Shown piece after piece: positions 6,298 to 14,316 of a DNA stretch of 21,931 nt. Source of the stretch: JBMNOU01 sp050943215. Its GTDB lineage: Bacteria; Bacillota; Clostridia; Christensenellales; SZUA-584. The translations under genes were made by a program, and so were the position numbers. The notes under the pieces are model-generated. The model saw only the letters and a program-made list of their open reading frames with translations. It was not told where the DNA came from and did not search any database. The stretch spans positions 1 to 21,931 of the forward strand of contig JBMNOU010000031.1 in assembly GCA_050943215.1 (NCBI GenBank). The letters run 5' to 3'. Numbering within the stretch: the first letter of the stretch is position 1; each line of letters begins with the position of its first letter.

Positions 6298-6303
6298 CGT
6301 TAA

Positions 6304-6330
6304 TTACTCCCACTCTATCGTCGCAGGTGG
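6304..6330. other. Probable attachment site (attR-like) in the 3' end of guaA
   Basis: The last guaA codons (Ala-Thr-Ile-Glu-Trp-Glu-stop) are the segment where other guaA-targeting islands recombine, and the integrase-bearing element abuts them here. No duplicate of this segment occurs elsewhere in the window, so the core repeat cannot be delimited; the partner copy should lie left of position 1. Confidence 0.45.
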
Positions 6331-7836
6331 TTTTGACGTAATGTCATAGACTACTCTATTGACATGCGGTACCTCATTTACGATCCTTGAAGAAATCTTT
6401 CCAAGCACATCATATGGGATCCTTGCCCAATCAGCTGTCATACCGTCTACGCTAGTGACGGCCCTAAGTGCCACCGTATAATCATATGTGCGCTCATCCC
6501 CCATGACACCAACGCTACGCATGCCGGTTAATACCGCAAAATATTGCCAGATATCACCATCAAGCTTTGCCACCGAAATCTCTTCTCTAAGAATGGCGTC
6601 TGCATGTTGCAAAATACCGACTTTCTCTCGGGTTACCTCACCAATGATCCTTATCGCAAGCCCCGGGCCTGGGAACGGCTGACGCCAGACAATATAATGT
6701 GGCATCCCCATCGTCTCTCCAAGCGCCCTTACTTCATCTTTAAAAAGATCTTTCAGTGGCTCAATGATCTCTTCAAATTCGACATGGTCTGGAAGGCCGC
6801 CCACATTGTGATGACTTTTGATCACAGCCGAGGGGCCTTTGCCCGATTCAACGACATCAGGATAAATCGTTCCCTGCGCGAGAAAATTTACCTTTCCTAG
6901 CTTCCCCGCTTCCTGCTCAAACACTCGGATAAACTCTTCGCCTATGATCTTTCTCTTCTCCTCAGGTTCCGTTATTCCTTTAAGTTTTGAAAAAAATCTG
7001 TCCGATGCGTCAACACAGATAAGCTCTAGATCATACGCATCCGAAAAGATTTCTTTTACTTGATCCGCTTCGTCCTTTCTTAAAAGACCATGATCGACAA
7101 ATATACAAGTTAGCTGTTTGCCGATGGCTTTTTCAAGTAGCACAGCGGCCACAGAAGAATCGACTCCGCCGGATAGCGCAAGCAGTACACGCCCGCTGCC
7201 GATACGTTTTTTTAATTCTGAGACCGCAGTTTCAACGTAATTTTTCATCGTCCATCCTCCGCTTGCATGGCAAATATTATGTAGAAAATTACTAAGAATT
7301 TTTGTACCGAATCGAGTATGAACAACCTCAGGGTGAAATTGGACACCATACATACCTTTCTCTTCATTACAGAACGCCGCAGTTTTGCAGCTTTCCGTTG
7401 ACGCTATAATCTTAAATCCAGCCGGCAAAACATCCACATAATATGTATGGCTCATCCAGCATACGGACCTTTCCTCAACCCCTTGAAAAAGCAGACAGCT
7501 TGTATCATATATAATATTCGTTTTTCCGTATTCGGATATTTTTGCACGTTCGATGCTTCCATCTAATATATGCCCTATGAGCTGGCTTCCATAACAGATT
7601 CCAAGAATGGGGATACCCATACTAAATATCCGCTCATCACATCTTGGGGCACCTTCGTCAGTAACATTATTCGGTCCGCCGGTAATTATGATGCCAATAG
7701 GCTTATACGCCTTTATCAGCTTATATGACGTATTGTATGGAAGTATTTTAGCATAAACAGCCAGATCTCTTACCCGTCTTGCGATAAGCTGGTTATATTG
7801 CCCACCGAAATCCAGCACCAGTATTGTTTCTTTCAC
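6304..7836 (-). CDS. guaA: GMP synthase (glutamine-hydrolysing)
   Basis: A 510-residue cytoplasmic enzyme that aminates XMP to GMP with ATP and glutamine. The class I glutamine amidotransferase domain fills residues 1-190, with nucleophile Cys81 in GICYGSQ and the His168/Glu170 pair in GVQFHPE. The ATP pyrophosphatase domain follows with the P-loop LSGGVDSSVAA (221-231), and the dimerisation domain ends in the family-typical PPATIEWE. Length is normal. The start is GTG at 7836, two bases after the guaB stop, with GGACGG inside the guaB end as its ribosome binding site. The gene is intact although the mobile element abuts its stop codon, so either the insertion restored the last codons or the crossover lies at or beyond the stop. 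Confidence 0.97.
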   Translation of the reverse strand: MKETILVLDFGGQYNQLIARRVRDLAVYAKILPYNTSYKLIKAYKPIGIIITGGPNNVTDEGAPRCDERIFSMGIPILGICYGSQLIGHILDGSIERAKISEYGKTNIIYDTSCLLFQGVEERSVCWMSHTYYVDVLPAGFKIIASTESCKTAAFCNEEKGMYGVQFHPEVVHTRFGTKILSNFLHNICHASGGWTMKNYVETAVSELKKRIGSGRVLLALSGGVDSSVAAVLLEKAIGKQLTCIFVDHGLLRKDEADQVKEIFSDAYDLELICVDASDRFFSKLKGITEPEEKRKIIGEEFIRVFEQEAGKLGKVNFLAQGTIYPDVVESGKGPSAVIKSHHNVGGLPDHVEFEEIIEPLKDLFKDEVRALGETMGMPHYIVWRQPFPGPGLAIRIIGEVTREKVGILQHADAILREEISVAKLDGDIWQYFAVLTGMRSVGVMGDERTYDYTVALRAVTSVDGMTADWARIPYDVLGKISSRIVNEVPHVNRVVYDITSKPPATIEWE

Positions 7837-7838
7837 TT

Positions 7839-9296
7839 TTATGACCGTCCTGTATAGTTCGGCGCTTCTTTTGTAATATAAATGTCATGTGGATGGCTTT
7901 CTGTAAGACCCGCATTCGTGATCCTAATAAATTTCGCTTCTTTGTGCAGGATCTCTAATGTTTGTGCGCCGCAATATCCCATGCCGGATTTGAGACCGCC
8001 CACAAGCTGGAATATCGTATCGCTTACCGGCCCTTTGTAAGGCACCCGGCCTTCTACACCCTCGGGTACGAGCTTGTCCGAATGATCTTGGAAATACCTG
8101 TCTCTGCTGCCCTTCTGCATTGCCCCGATAGATCCCATGCCGCGATATACCTTAAAGCTCCTGCTCTGGTATATTTCTGTTTCTCCCGGACTCTCTTCGG
8201 TCCCGGCCAGTAAGCTGCCAATCATGACTGCATTTGCACCAGCAGCCAGCGCCTTTGTAATATCGCCGGAGAATTTTATCCCGCCGTCAGCGATTGTAGT
8301 AATATCGTATTGGCCCGCAGCATCTGCGCATTCGAGTACAGCCGTCAACTGAGGAACGCCAATTCCAGCGATCACACGCGTCGTGCATATAGAACCAGGC
8401 CCGATGCCAACCTTAATGCAGTCTGCTCCTGCTTTTATCAGATCAATCGTCCCTTCAGCAGTCGCAACATTGCCGGCAACCACCTGCAGGTCGGGATAAG
8501 CTGTTTTCACTTTTTCCACTGTGTCGAGAACATTCTTAGAATGACCGTGGGCTGAATCAATCGTGACAATATCCACTTTGGCAGCAACAAGCGCAGCGGC
8601 TCTTTCCATAATGTCATCGGTAATGCCAAGTGCGGCACCTGCAAGAAGCCTGCCGTTTATATCCTTCGCGGAATTTGGGTATTGTATTGCTTTTTCGATA
8701 TCTTTGATAGTGATAAGGCCTTTTAACATGCCTTTTTCGTCAACAAGCGGAAGTTTCTCGATTTTATGTTTGCCAAGTATTAACTGCGCTTCTGCAAGGG
8801 TTGTCCCAAACGGAGCCGTTACAAGATTTTTCGAAGTCATCACCTCGCTGATCCTGCGCGAATAATCGGTTTCAAATCGCAAGTCCCTGTTTGTCAGTAT
8901 GCCGACCAACTTGCCTTCTTTTGTGATGGGTACACCGGAGATTCTGTATTTTGCCATCAGTTCATTCGCGTCAGAAACAAGATGCTCCGGCGATAGAGAG
9001 AATGGGTCTGTAATTACGCCATGTTCGCTTCTTTTTACCTTATCTACATTTGACGCCTGTTCTTCAATCGACATATTCTTATGGATAATGCCGACTCCGC
9101 CTTCTCTGGCAAGCGCAATTGCCAGCCGTGCCTCGGTAACCGTATCCATCGCAGCGCTGACGATCGGAATGTTCAGGTTGACGGTTTTTGTCAATCTTGT
9201 CTTGACAGATACTTCTGACGGCGTTACAACACTCTTTTTGGGCACAAGCAAGACATCATCAAAAGTCAATCCCTCTCTTATTTCTTTGATTTTCAT
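7839..9296 (-). CDS. guaB: IMP dehydrogenase
   Basis: A 485-residue enzyme that oxidises IMP to XMP with NAD, the rate-limiting step of guanine nucleotide synthesis. The TIM-barrel catalytic domain is split by a CBS pair at about residues 95-205. The N-terminus has FDDVLLVP; the active-site loop GPGSICTTR carries catalytic Cys304; the flap contains the Arg-Tyr pair in SRDRYFQ, and the C-terminus has GGLKSGMGYCG. The ATG at 9296 is preceded by AAAGGCGG. It is the first gene of a guaB-guaA operon with a near-consensus promoter at 9340-9368. No purine riboswitch was recognised in the short leader. Confidence 0.97.
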   Translation of the reverse strand: MKIKEIREGLTFDDVLLVPKKSVVTPSEVSVKTRLTKTVNLNIPIVSAAMDTVTEARLAIALAREGGVGIIHKNMSIEEQASNVDKVKRSEHGVITDPFSLSPEHLVSDANELMAKYRISGVPITKEGKLVGILTNRDLRFETDYSRRISEVMTSKNLVTAPFGTTLAEAQLILGKHKIEKLPLVDEKGMLKGLITIKDIEKAIQYPNSAKDINGRLLAGAALGITDDIMERAAALVAAKVDIVTIDSAHGHSKNVLDTVEKVKTAYPDLQVVAGNVATAEGTIDLIKAGADCIKVGIGPGSICTTRVIAGIGVPQLTAVLECADAAGQYDITTIADGGIKFSGDITKALAAGANAVMIGSLLAGTEESPGETEIYQSRSFKVYRGMGSIGAMQKGSRDRYFQDHSDKLVPEGVEGRVPYKGPVSDTIFQLVGGLKSGMGYCGAQTLEILHKEAKFIRITNAGLTESHPHDIYITKEAPNYTGRS

Positions 9297-9339
9297 ATTA
9301 AACCGCCTTTCAGCAAAATATTTATCTACGTTTTTCTAA

Positions 9340-9368
9340 ATATTAAATGCTTGCTGTCTTAATGTCAA
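9340..9368 (-). promoter_or_regulatory. Promoter of the guaBA operon
   Basis: On the minus strand TTGACA (9368-9363) and TAATAT (9345-9340) are separated by exactly 17 bases, nearly the sigma-A consensus. The transcript would start about 35-40 bases before the guaB ATG, leaving no room for a riboswitch. Confidence 0.75.
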
Positions 9369-9405
9369 TATATTAACAACCAAACGCTTTCCCTAGTAAA
9401 AAAAA

Positions 9406-10359
9406 TTAGCCCCTATTTAGCCTTTGCATCACCTGCGCAATATCCGGCATAGACGGTATACCGCCCATTCGTTCAACACATACAGACGCAGCCGCGGTTG
9501 CGAAACGCGCAAATTCACCAATATCCTGCAATGTAAGATTAGCGAGATTTTTTCTGCTTTGTATAAAACGGTATAGCACCGCTGCAGTAAAACAATCGCC
9601 AGCCCCGGTTGTGTCCACGGCGTTTGCTTTAAACGCTTTGACTATTCCGGTTCCGGATACATTCGCATAGATTGCGCCTTTGCTCCCCAGCGTAATAAAA
9701 ACCAGTTTAACGCCCTTTTGAACAAGCGCTTTCGCGATATCCTCATGCCCGATATCCCTAAATAATAAGGACGCCTCATTATCAGATATTTTTAATATGT
9801 CAGCATATGCAATACCTTTAGTGATATATTTTTTTGCTTCTTGTTCACTTTTCCATAGCGGTTTGCGGTAATTCGGATCATATGAAATCACCACCCCGCT
9901 CTCTTTTGCTATATCAAGAGCCTTAAACGTTGCGCTTCTTGCTGGTTCATCCGTCAATGACAACGATCCGAAATGAAAAACCCTCGCATTTTTTATAGCA
10001 CCAATATCCAGATGATCCTGGCTATACATAATATCCGCACCGGGTTTTCTGTAAAAAGAAAAGTCTCTCTCGCCGTTCTTTGACAAGTGCACAAAAGCTA
10101 GTGTTGTGCTGTATTTATCAGACATAGCAAGACCGGAAGTATCAACGCCTCTCTCCTGCAATACGGCAGCAAGATATCTACCGAAAACATCATTGCCGAC
10201 CATCCCAAGGAATGATGCGCTAATGCCAAACCCGGCAATTGCAGCAGCGACATTAGCAACAGCGCCTCCTGCGTTTTGCATAAACAGCTTTTGACCGTCC
10301 GCTTCTCCCGAAGGCGTAAAATCAATTAGAAGTTCACCTATTGTGATGAAATCGCTCAT
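9406..10359 (-). CDS. PfkB-family carbohydrate kinase, probable fructokinase
   Basis: A 317-residue ribokinase-fold sugar kinase. The N-terminus ITIGELLIDFTPSG and the Gly-Gly motif NAGGAVANVAAAIAGFG (29-45) are PfkB signature 1; the C-terminal signature DTTGAGDCFTAA (249-260) carries the catalytic Asp255. The segment GERDFSFYRKPGAD (97-109) is typical of fructokinases of the ScrK-like group, so phosphorylation of fructose is the most likely activity, but other keto-sugars are possible. The ATG at 10359 has AGGAG 8 bases upstream, inside the end of the preceding gene, whose stop is four bases away. No sugar transporter or hydrolase gene is nearby. The stop codon is followed by eight T without a clear hairpin. 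Confidence 0.85.
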   Translation of the reverse strand: MSDFITIGELLIDFTPSGEADGQKLFMQNAGGAVANVAAAIAGFGISASFLGMVGNDVFGRYLAAVLQERGVDTSGLAMSDKYSTTLAFVHLSKNGERDFSFYRKPGADIMYSQDHLDIGAIKNARVFHFGSLSLTDEPARSATFKALDIAKESGVVISYDPNYRKPLWKSEQEAKKYITKGIAYADILKISDNEASLLFRDIGHEDIAKALVQKGVKLVFITLGSKGAIYANVSGTGIVKAFKANAVDTTGAGDCFTAAVLYRFIQSRKNLANLTLQDIGEFARFATAAASVCVERMGGIPSMPDIAQVMQRLNRG

Positions 10360-10363
10360 TCAT

Positions 10364-11830
10364 CTAACTCCTGCTAATAATAAATAACGTAGGACTCAGA
10401 CCCCCCGAAATAAAAATCTCTTCTTTTACGATAGACAATTTATCATTCGCATTAATGACATCCCTCAGAAGCTTTTTCTCCTGTGTATATAGAAACGCAA
10501 TGCCTTTTTCTCGAAGCAGATTTACCAGTTTGTCCGCAAATGCCCGGTAAAGACGGACGTTAGATTCGTGTCCGGCAACTCGTATACCAAAAGGCATGTT
10601 TGCCACAATCTCATCATACTTTGCAGCGCCGTAACCTAAAATATCGCCTTTGATGAGCGCTATGCGCAGGTCACTTGCCTTTCTGTTCGCACATGCCGCT
10701 TTTATCGCGATACCGGAGTTATCAACCCCTACAAGTGTGCGTGGTTTTTTTATAAATGCTCTTTCAATCAGCATTGTTCCGCTTCCGCAAAAAGGATCAA
10801 GTATGTCTACATCTTCTTTCATAAATGGGAAGCAAATACGCATTACGCTGGCTGCCGTCACCGGGTTGATGCTTGCGGGAATAGATTGTTTCCTATATGA
10901 AAACCGTTGATCGCCCGGGAATACGGCATACATGCTGCCATTATTCATCAGGCGGATCTCAAAAGAATATGCCGACGGGTTATCGGTATAACCGAAAGCC
11001 GAAAATCCGTCAGAAACTGTCCGGATAATATCGCGTCTTCTATTTTGCACATATCCGCCCGCTTCAATCCTATAACGAAAACCTCTGCACCCGAATGAAT
11101 CGAGCCTTTCCACGGCTTGGCTAAACGCCCCGATTTCACCAATGTAATACAGCGCATCCACATAACACCTAAGATCTGAAATATCCTCAGTGCGCACATG
11201 AAGCGTTCCAGGTATTTCTGACCAGCTATCAAACCGGCAACGTCTTGCATGTAACTCCGCTCGTAGTGCACCAATGTGAACGCATGTCAGTATACACCAA
11301 TCAGGAAGCATAAATTGATTAGGTTCTTTTGTCATAACCGTCTTTTCCAACGCTTTCTTTAACGCATCCTGCTCTTCTCTTACGTGTTTCGCATCTCCCT
11401 GCTCAACGATGTATCCTTTTAAATATCTCTCAGGATTTGACGTGTTGCCAAGTGCTAATATGATAGAAGGCCGAACAAATCGTATCTTCTCATTTTTAAG
11501 CGCCTGTACAAGATCACGGGCGCACTCATCCGGCGCACAAACACCGATCAGTATACATGCCGTTTTTCTGGCCTTGTCGTCTTTAATGTCAAGCAATCTG
11601 CCAATGTCTCTGATAACAAGTGGTTTAACTAGAGTTTTACTTTTTTTCTTTTTACATGCATCAACAAGCACCCTTAAAGCAGCTCTTTGAACTCCATTAA
11701 AAATCAAACTATAAATCTGATGCTCAGCATCGGGCAAAGAAAGAAGCTTTTCAAGCGTCTTTCTTTTTTGTGCACCCGTCTCTGATATGTAATTTCTAAC
11801 AAGCGCGTCAGGCACGCGTTGCTCTGGCAT
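10364..11830 (-). CDS. HEAT-like repeat / THUMP / SAM-dependent RNA methyltransferase fusion
   Basis: A 488-residue protein. Residues 170-480 resemble the RlmL/Trm14 group of THUMP-containing N2-guanine RNA methyltransferases: a THUMP-like region (about 180-300), the linker FSYRKQSIPASINPVTAAS, the SAM-binding motif I DILDPFCGSGTMLIERA (342-358), and the catalytic motif NMPFG (411-415) in place of NPPY/NLPYG. The first 165 residues are unusual for this family and contain HEAT-like helices (ARKTACILIGVCAPDECA and VRPSIILALGNTSNPERYL). The ATG at 11830 overlaps the murG end by 23 bases; a TTG two codons upstream is an alternative start. The RNA substrate, tRNA or rRNA, cannot be told from sequence alone. 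Confidence 0.75.
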   Translation of the reverse strand: MPEQRVPDALVRNYISETGAQKRKTLEKLLSLPDAEHQIYSLIFNGVQRAALRVLVDACKKKKSKTLVKPLVIRDIGRLLDIKDDKARKTACILIGVCAPDECARDLVQALKNEKIRFVRPSIILALGNTSNPERYLKGYIVEQGDAKHVREEQDALKKALEKTVMTKEPNQFMLPDWCILTCVHIGALRAELHARRCRFDSWSEIPGTLHVRTEDISDLRCYVDALYYIGEIGAFSQAVERLDSFGCRGFRYRIEAGGYVQNRRRDIIRTVSDGFSAFGYTDNPSAYSFEIRLMNNGSMYAVFPGDQRFSYRKQSIPASINPVTAASVMRICFPFMKEDVDILDPFCGSGTMLIERAFIKKPRTLVGVDNSGIAIKAACANRKASDLRIALIKGDILGYGAAKYDEIVANMPFGIRVAGHESNVRLYRAFADKLVNLLREKGIAFLYTQEKKLLRDVINANDKLSIVKEEIFISGGLSPTLFIISRS

Positions 11831-12878
11831 CTGCAATTATCCTCGCTACATTTCCCGCAGCGTCAGCAATATTTTCCTGTTTTATCCTGCTGCGCAGCAT
11901 ATCCTTGTCTTCGTATAACTGATTAATTTTCTCAAGCAGTGTTATATCCGTAATTTTTTCTTGTTCCAGCACATATGAGAAGCCCTGCCGTTTAAAATAA
12001 TCAGCATTGAGTAACTGATCACCTCTACTTGATGTTTTTGGCAAAGGCACCAGCAGCGCCGGAAGCGACAGCGCGAGTATCTCGAACACCGCTGTAGCGC
12101 CTGCCCGCGATATCATAATATCCGCCGCAGCATAGATATCAGAAAGTTCTTTATCTACATATCCGAACTGTCTGTAGCCTTCTGGCATAACACCATCAAG
12201 CATATTGTGTCTGCCCCTGATATGAACAACGTCAAACCTTTTTAAAAGCTCGGGTATGATATTATCAACAGTATCGTTTAATGCTTTTGCGCCAAGGCTG
12301 CCTCCCATGATCAGAAGCACGGGATTATAACCCTTAAAACCGCAAATTTTAAGCCCTTTTTGCCTATCCCCCTGCAATAGTTCTTTTCTAATCGGCAATC
12401 CCGTATATACGCCTTTACCTTTTGGAACGCAATCCAGTGTTGATTTAAATGCAACGCAAACCTTGCTCGCTCTTGGAATGCATATTTTATTTGCTAGACC
12501 CGGCGTATAATCTGATTCATGCAGCACCACGGGGATACCCAGCCTGCTTGCAGCAATAACCACGGGAACACTGACAAATCCACCTTTTGAAAATACGGCA
12601 GCCGGTTTTATACGCGTTAAAATGCACTCTGCTTTTAAAACGCCTGCTACTATCTTAAAAGGATCAATCATATTCTTAATACTAAAATAGCGCCTGAACT
12701 TTCCTGCGCTAACGATATGATACGGAATACCTATGCCTTCTATTATTTCTCTTTCCATACCATTTTTTGTACCAATGTATTCGACATCAAAGCCAAATTC
12801 CTTAAGCTTTGGTATTAGTGCCAGGTTCGGCGTAACATGCCCGGCAGTCCCACCGCCTGTCAAGACAATTGTTTCCAT
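11808..12878 (-). CDS. murG: UDP-GlcNAc:undecaprenyl-pyrophosphoryl-MurNAc-pentapeptide transferase MurG
   Basis: A 356-residue peripheral membrane glycosyltransferase (GT28) that adds GlcNAc to lipid I to make lipid II on the inner face of the membrane. The N-terminal motif TGGGTAGHVTPNLAL holds the family Gly-Gly loop and the conserved His; MGGSLGAKALND opens the C-terminal domain, and ISRAGATAVFE is the UDP-GlcNAc-binding segment, followed by PLPKTSSRGDQLLNA. The ATG at 12878 has AGAGGG about 8 bases upstream and matches the usual N-terminus; an in-frame extension of ten codons upstream is not needed. Unlike many Firmicutes, it is not within a dcw cluster here but heads a run with an RNA methyltransferase and a sugar kinase. 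Confidence 0.95.
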   Translation of the reverse strand: METIVLTGGGTAGHVTPNLALIPKLKEFGFDVEYIGTKNGMEREIIEGIGIPYHIVSAGKFRRYFSIKNMIDPFKIVAGVLKAECILTRIKPAAVFSKGGFVSVPVVIAASRLGIPVVLHESDYTPGLANKICIPRASKVCVAFKSTLDCVPKGKGVYTGLPIRKELLQGDRQKGLKICGFKGYNPVLLIMGGSLGAKALNDTVDNIIPELLKRFDVVHIRGRHNMLDGVMPEGYRQFGYVDKELSDIYAAADIMISRAGATAVFEILALSLPALLVPLPKTSSRGDQLLNADYFKRQGFSYVLEQEKITDITLLEKINQLYEDKDMLRSRIKQENIADAAGNVARIIADARATRA

Positions 12879-12906
12879 ATTAAAACCCTCTCTGTATTCT
12901 TTCAGC

Positions 12907-12915
12907 ATTATACCA
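12907..12915 (-). promoter_or_regulatory. Extended -10 promoter of murG
   Basis: On the minus strand TGGTATAAT gives a perfect -10 hexamer with the TGn extension, about 30 bases before the murG ATG. The -35 region is weak (CTGTGA at 17 bases), which the extended -10 may offset. Confidence 0.5.
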
Positions 12916-12990
12916 TAACGCTAATGAAATCACAGTAATATTATATTATCCTGCCCGATAAACGTTAAACTCTACTATGGTCATGCAATC

Positions 12991-13020
12991 AAAAATGCCC
13001 ACAAGATTGGGGCATTTTTT
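12991..13020. terminator. Bidirectional terminator between the 116-residue gene and murG
   Basis: AAAAATGCCC (12991-13000) pairs with GGGCATTTTT (13010-13019). The T-tract is on both strands. It mainly serves the minus-strand gene at 13043, whose stop is 22 bases away, and separates it from murG. Confidence 0.75.
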
Positions 13021-13042
13021 AGTATGTATTTCAGATTCTCTT

Positions 13043-13393
13043 CTAAAGCTTGTTCATTTTTATCATTTTTGCAATGCTCTGAAGTTTTTTACGTTGTTCG
13101 CTATCCATCATAGGTGCTACGTTCTTTACAAAAGCGTCAAGCATTTCATCCGAAAAGGTACCGTCTTTCTTTCCTTCTTCGATTATATGTTCAAGATCGC
13201 CCATTAGCTCGCTTTCGTTCTTACTACCATATCGTGAAATCATTTCTTCAACGTTTTCTATGCTTTTATTGTCAACATTGTCGAGGTTGGCATCAATATT
13301 CGCTTTTTTTGCTGCCTCACGAATATCTTCTTTGCTAAATGCCTGCTTCTTGTTTTTATTATTTTTCATTTGCCTTAAATCCTTCTTTGGCAT
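13043..13393 (-). CDS. Hypothetical charged helical protein (116 residues)
   Basis: I do not recognise this protein. It has no signal peptide or membrane segment. The N-terminus is Lys/Asn-rich (QMKNNKNKKQ), followed by a helical segment (SKEDIREAAKKANI) and an Asp/Asn-rich linker. An acidic middle (NVEEMISRYGSKNESELMGD) is followed by KKDGTFSDEMLDAFVKNVAP and a basic C-terminal helix ending in KMIKMNKL. The ATG at 13393 has GGAGG 7 bases upstream, so it is very likely a real gene. It is divergent from the gene at 13510, whose C-terminus has a similar layout (MLxA, Pro, KL, MI, M). A single-gene unit with its own terminator at 12991. Function unknown. Confidence 0.72.
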   Translation of the reverse strand: MPKKDLRQMKNNKNKKQAFSKEDIREAAKKANIDANLDNVDNKSIENVEEMISRYGSKNESELMGDLEHIIEEGKKDGTFSDEMLDAFVKNVAPMMDSEQRKKLQSIAKMIKMNKL

Positions 13394-13509
13394 AGCGACA
13401 CCTCCAAATCCACATTACATATATATTCGAATCAAGAAAGCATTGTGCACAGCATTATCGTTTTGGCATACAATATTAAGAGAATTTGTATTTTAGGAGA
13501 AGTAATTTT

Positions 13510-14166
13510 ATGATGAGATACCCTTTTAATGCCCGGCCCGTACCGAGACATATGAGGAACAGACAGATACAGAAACAAGTTTATAAAGAGAAAAAAATTA
13601 GTTATGAGGATCTTCTTAGGAACGCCTCTTTTTCTCCTGAGCTCAGTTTTCTGCTCGCAATGACTCTTAAAGACGGTTTAAATCAAAATACCGTATTTAA
13701 TATGCTGAAAAATATCGAACCATATGTGTCCGCCGGGGATAAAGATGCCATACACAGCATTCTTGGAGCCAAACAGGTAACAGATGATTTTAAAAAGAGC
13801 ACGCCAGTATATACACCAAGCCATAGCAATGCCGAATTATCAGAATTCTCAAAACTAACAAGGCAGCAGGCGCTGCTTAACATATTGCAAAGATATGCGT
13901 CGCGCGACACAAGTATGATAATCAGCAATCTGCAAAAGTCCATAGAAATTCAGGAGAATTACGACAGAATGATTAAGAGAATGCAAAAGCTCAGAACAAT
14001 GGGGAGTTCTTCTCCGGAACAGATGCTTGAAGCTTTATCTATGTTTATGCCACGTGGCGAACTATCAAAATTGCGCAATATGCACAACATGATACGCATG
14101 ATGGGGTCTATGAAAAACTTTAAACCCGAGGATATCTTCAGATTTATGAACGTCAACCAAAAATAA
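13510..14166 (+). CDS. Hypothetical protein with methionine-rich C-terminus (218 residues)
   Basis: I do not recognise this protein. The N-terminus is basic with many Arg, Pro and Gln (PFNARPVPRHMRNRQIQKQ), without a signal peptide. The middle is helical (SPELSFLLAMTLKDGLNQ, SKLTRQQALLNILQRYAS). The last 65 residues hold 12 methionines in amphipathic helices (MIKRMQKLRTMGS, QMLEALSMFMPRG, MHNMIRMMGSM), superficially like the M domain of Ffh, but the SRP GTPase part is absent. The ATG at 13510 has AGGAG about 9 bases upstream; an ATG directly follows it, and a TTG extension lies on the ribosome binding site. It is divergent from the 116-residue gene and convergent with the diguanylate cyclase gene. 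Confidence 0.75.
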   Translation: MMRYPFNARPVPRHMRNRQIQKQVYKEKKISYEDLLRNASFSPELSFLLAMTLKDGLNQNTVFNMLKNIEPYVSAGDKDAIHSILGAKQVTDDFKKSTPVYTPSHSNAELSEFSKLTRQQALLNILQRYASRDTSMIISNLQKSIEIQENYDRMIKRMQKLRTMGSSSPEQMLEALSMFMPRGELSKLRNMHNMIRMMGSMKNFKPEDIFRFMNVNQK

Positions 14167-14226
14167 TCCTTAAATTAAAGCGATAGATATTATATAATAT
14201 ACATAATTAGATTAAGCCGGTGTTTT

Positions 14227-14316
14227 ATGACTAAGCTTTCAAAAGGCATATCGCTTTTTATTATAACAATCGTTTATTTACCTTGCTGTTTTTGTGTTCT
14301 AGGGCATACGGCTTAA
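14227..14316 (+). CDS. Possible 29-residue hydrophobic peptide
   Basis: An open frame from ATG at 14227 to TAA at 14316 encodes Met-Thr-Lys-Leu-Ser-Lys, then a run of about 20 hydrophobic residues with three cysteines, ending Leu-Gly-His-Thr-Ala. It looks like a signal peptide or a single-span membrane peptide. TATAAT stands at 14193-14198 with a poor -35, and no good ribosome binding site precedes the ATG. It could be a remnant of a lost gene or chance. The remainder of 14167-14312 holds a loose inverted repeat, AAAGCGATA (14177) with TATCGCTTT (14249), and nothing else I can support. Confidence 0.2.
   Translation: MTKLSKGISLFIITIVYLPCCFCVLGHTA

Larger units (their letters stand above)
1..6303. 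mobile_element. Integrated mobilizable element (IME), right-hand part, next to guaA
   Basis: The region carries a complete mobilization and integration set: excisionase-like protein, tyrosine integrase, MobC-like protein, RepA-like helicase, MobV relaxase, TnpV and an XRE regulator. No coupling protein or type IV secretion genes are visible, which suggests an element mobilized in trans, although the unseen left part could hold them. The right boundary is placed at the 3' end of guaA, where chromosomal housekeeping genes begin; the 3' end of guaA is a documented hotspot for genomic islands. I found no second copy of the guaA tail in the window, so the left end must lie before position 1. The exact boundary is inferred, not proven. 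Confidence 0.82.

Noticed and set aside
1..6303. Full conjugative element (ICE)
   Set aside because: No coupling protein, VirB4-like ATPase or other secretion gene is visible; only mobilization functions are present in this part.
8899..9339. Plus-strand open frame of 146 codons
   Set aside because: Antisense to the conserved guaB N-terminus; not a plausible protein.
9297..9405. Purine (guanine or PRPP) riboswitch before guaB
   Set aside because: The promoter leaves a leader of only about 35-40 bases, too short for a riboswitch, and no matching junction motifs are visible.
13510..14166. Signal recognition particle protein Ffh
   Set aside because: The methionine-rich C-terminus resembles an M domain only in composition; the NG GTPase domain and its motifs are missing.
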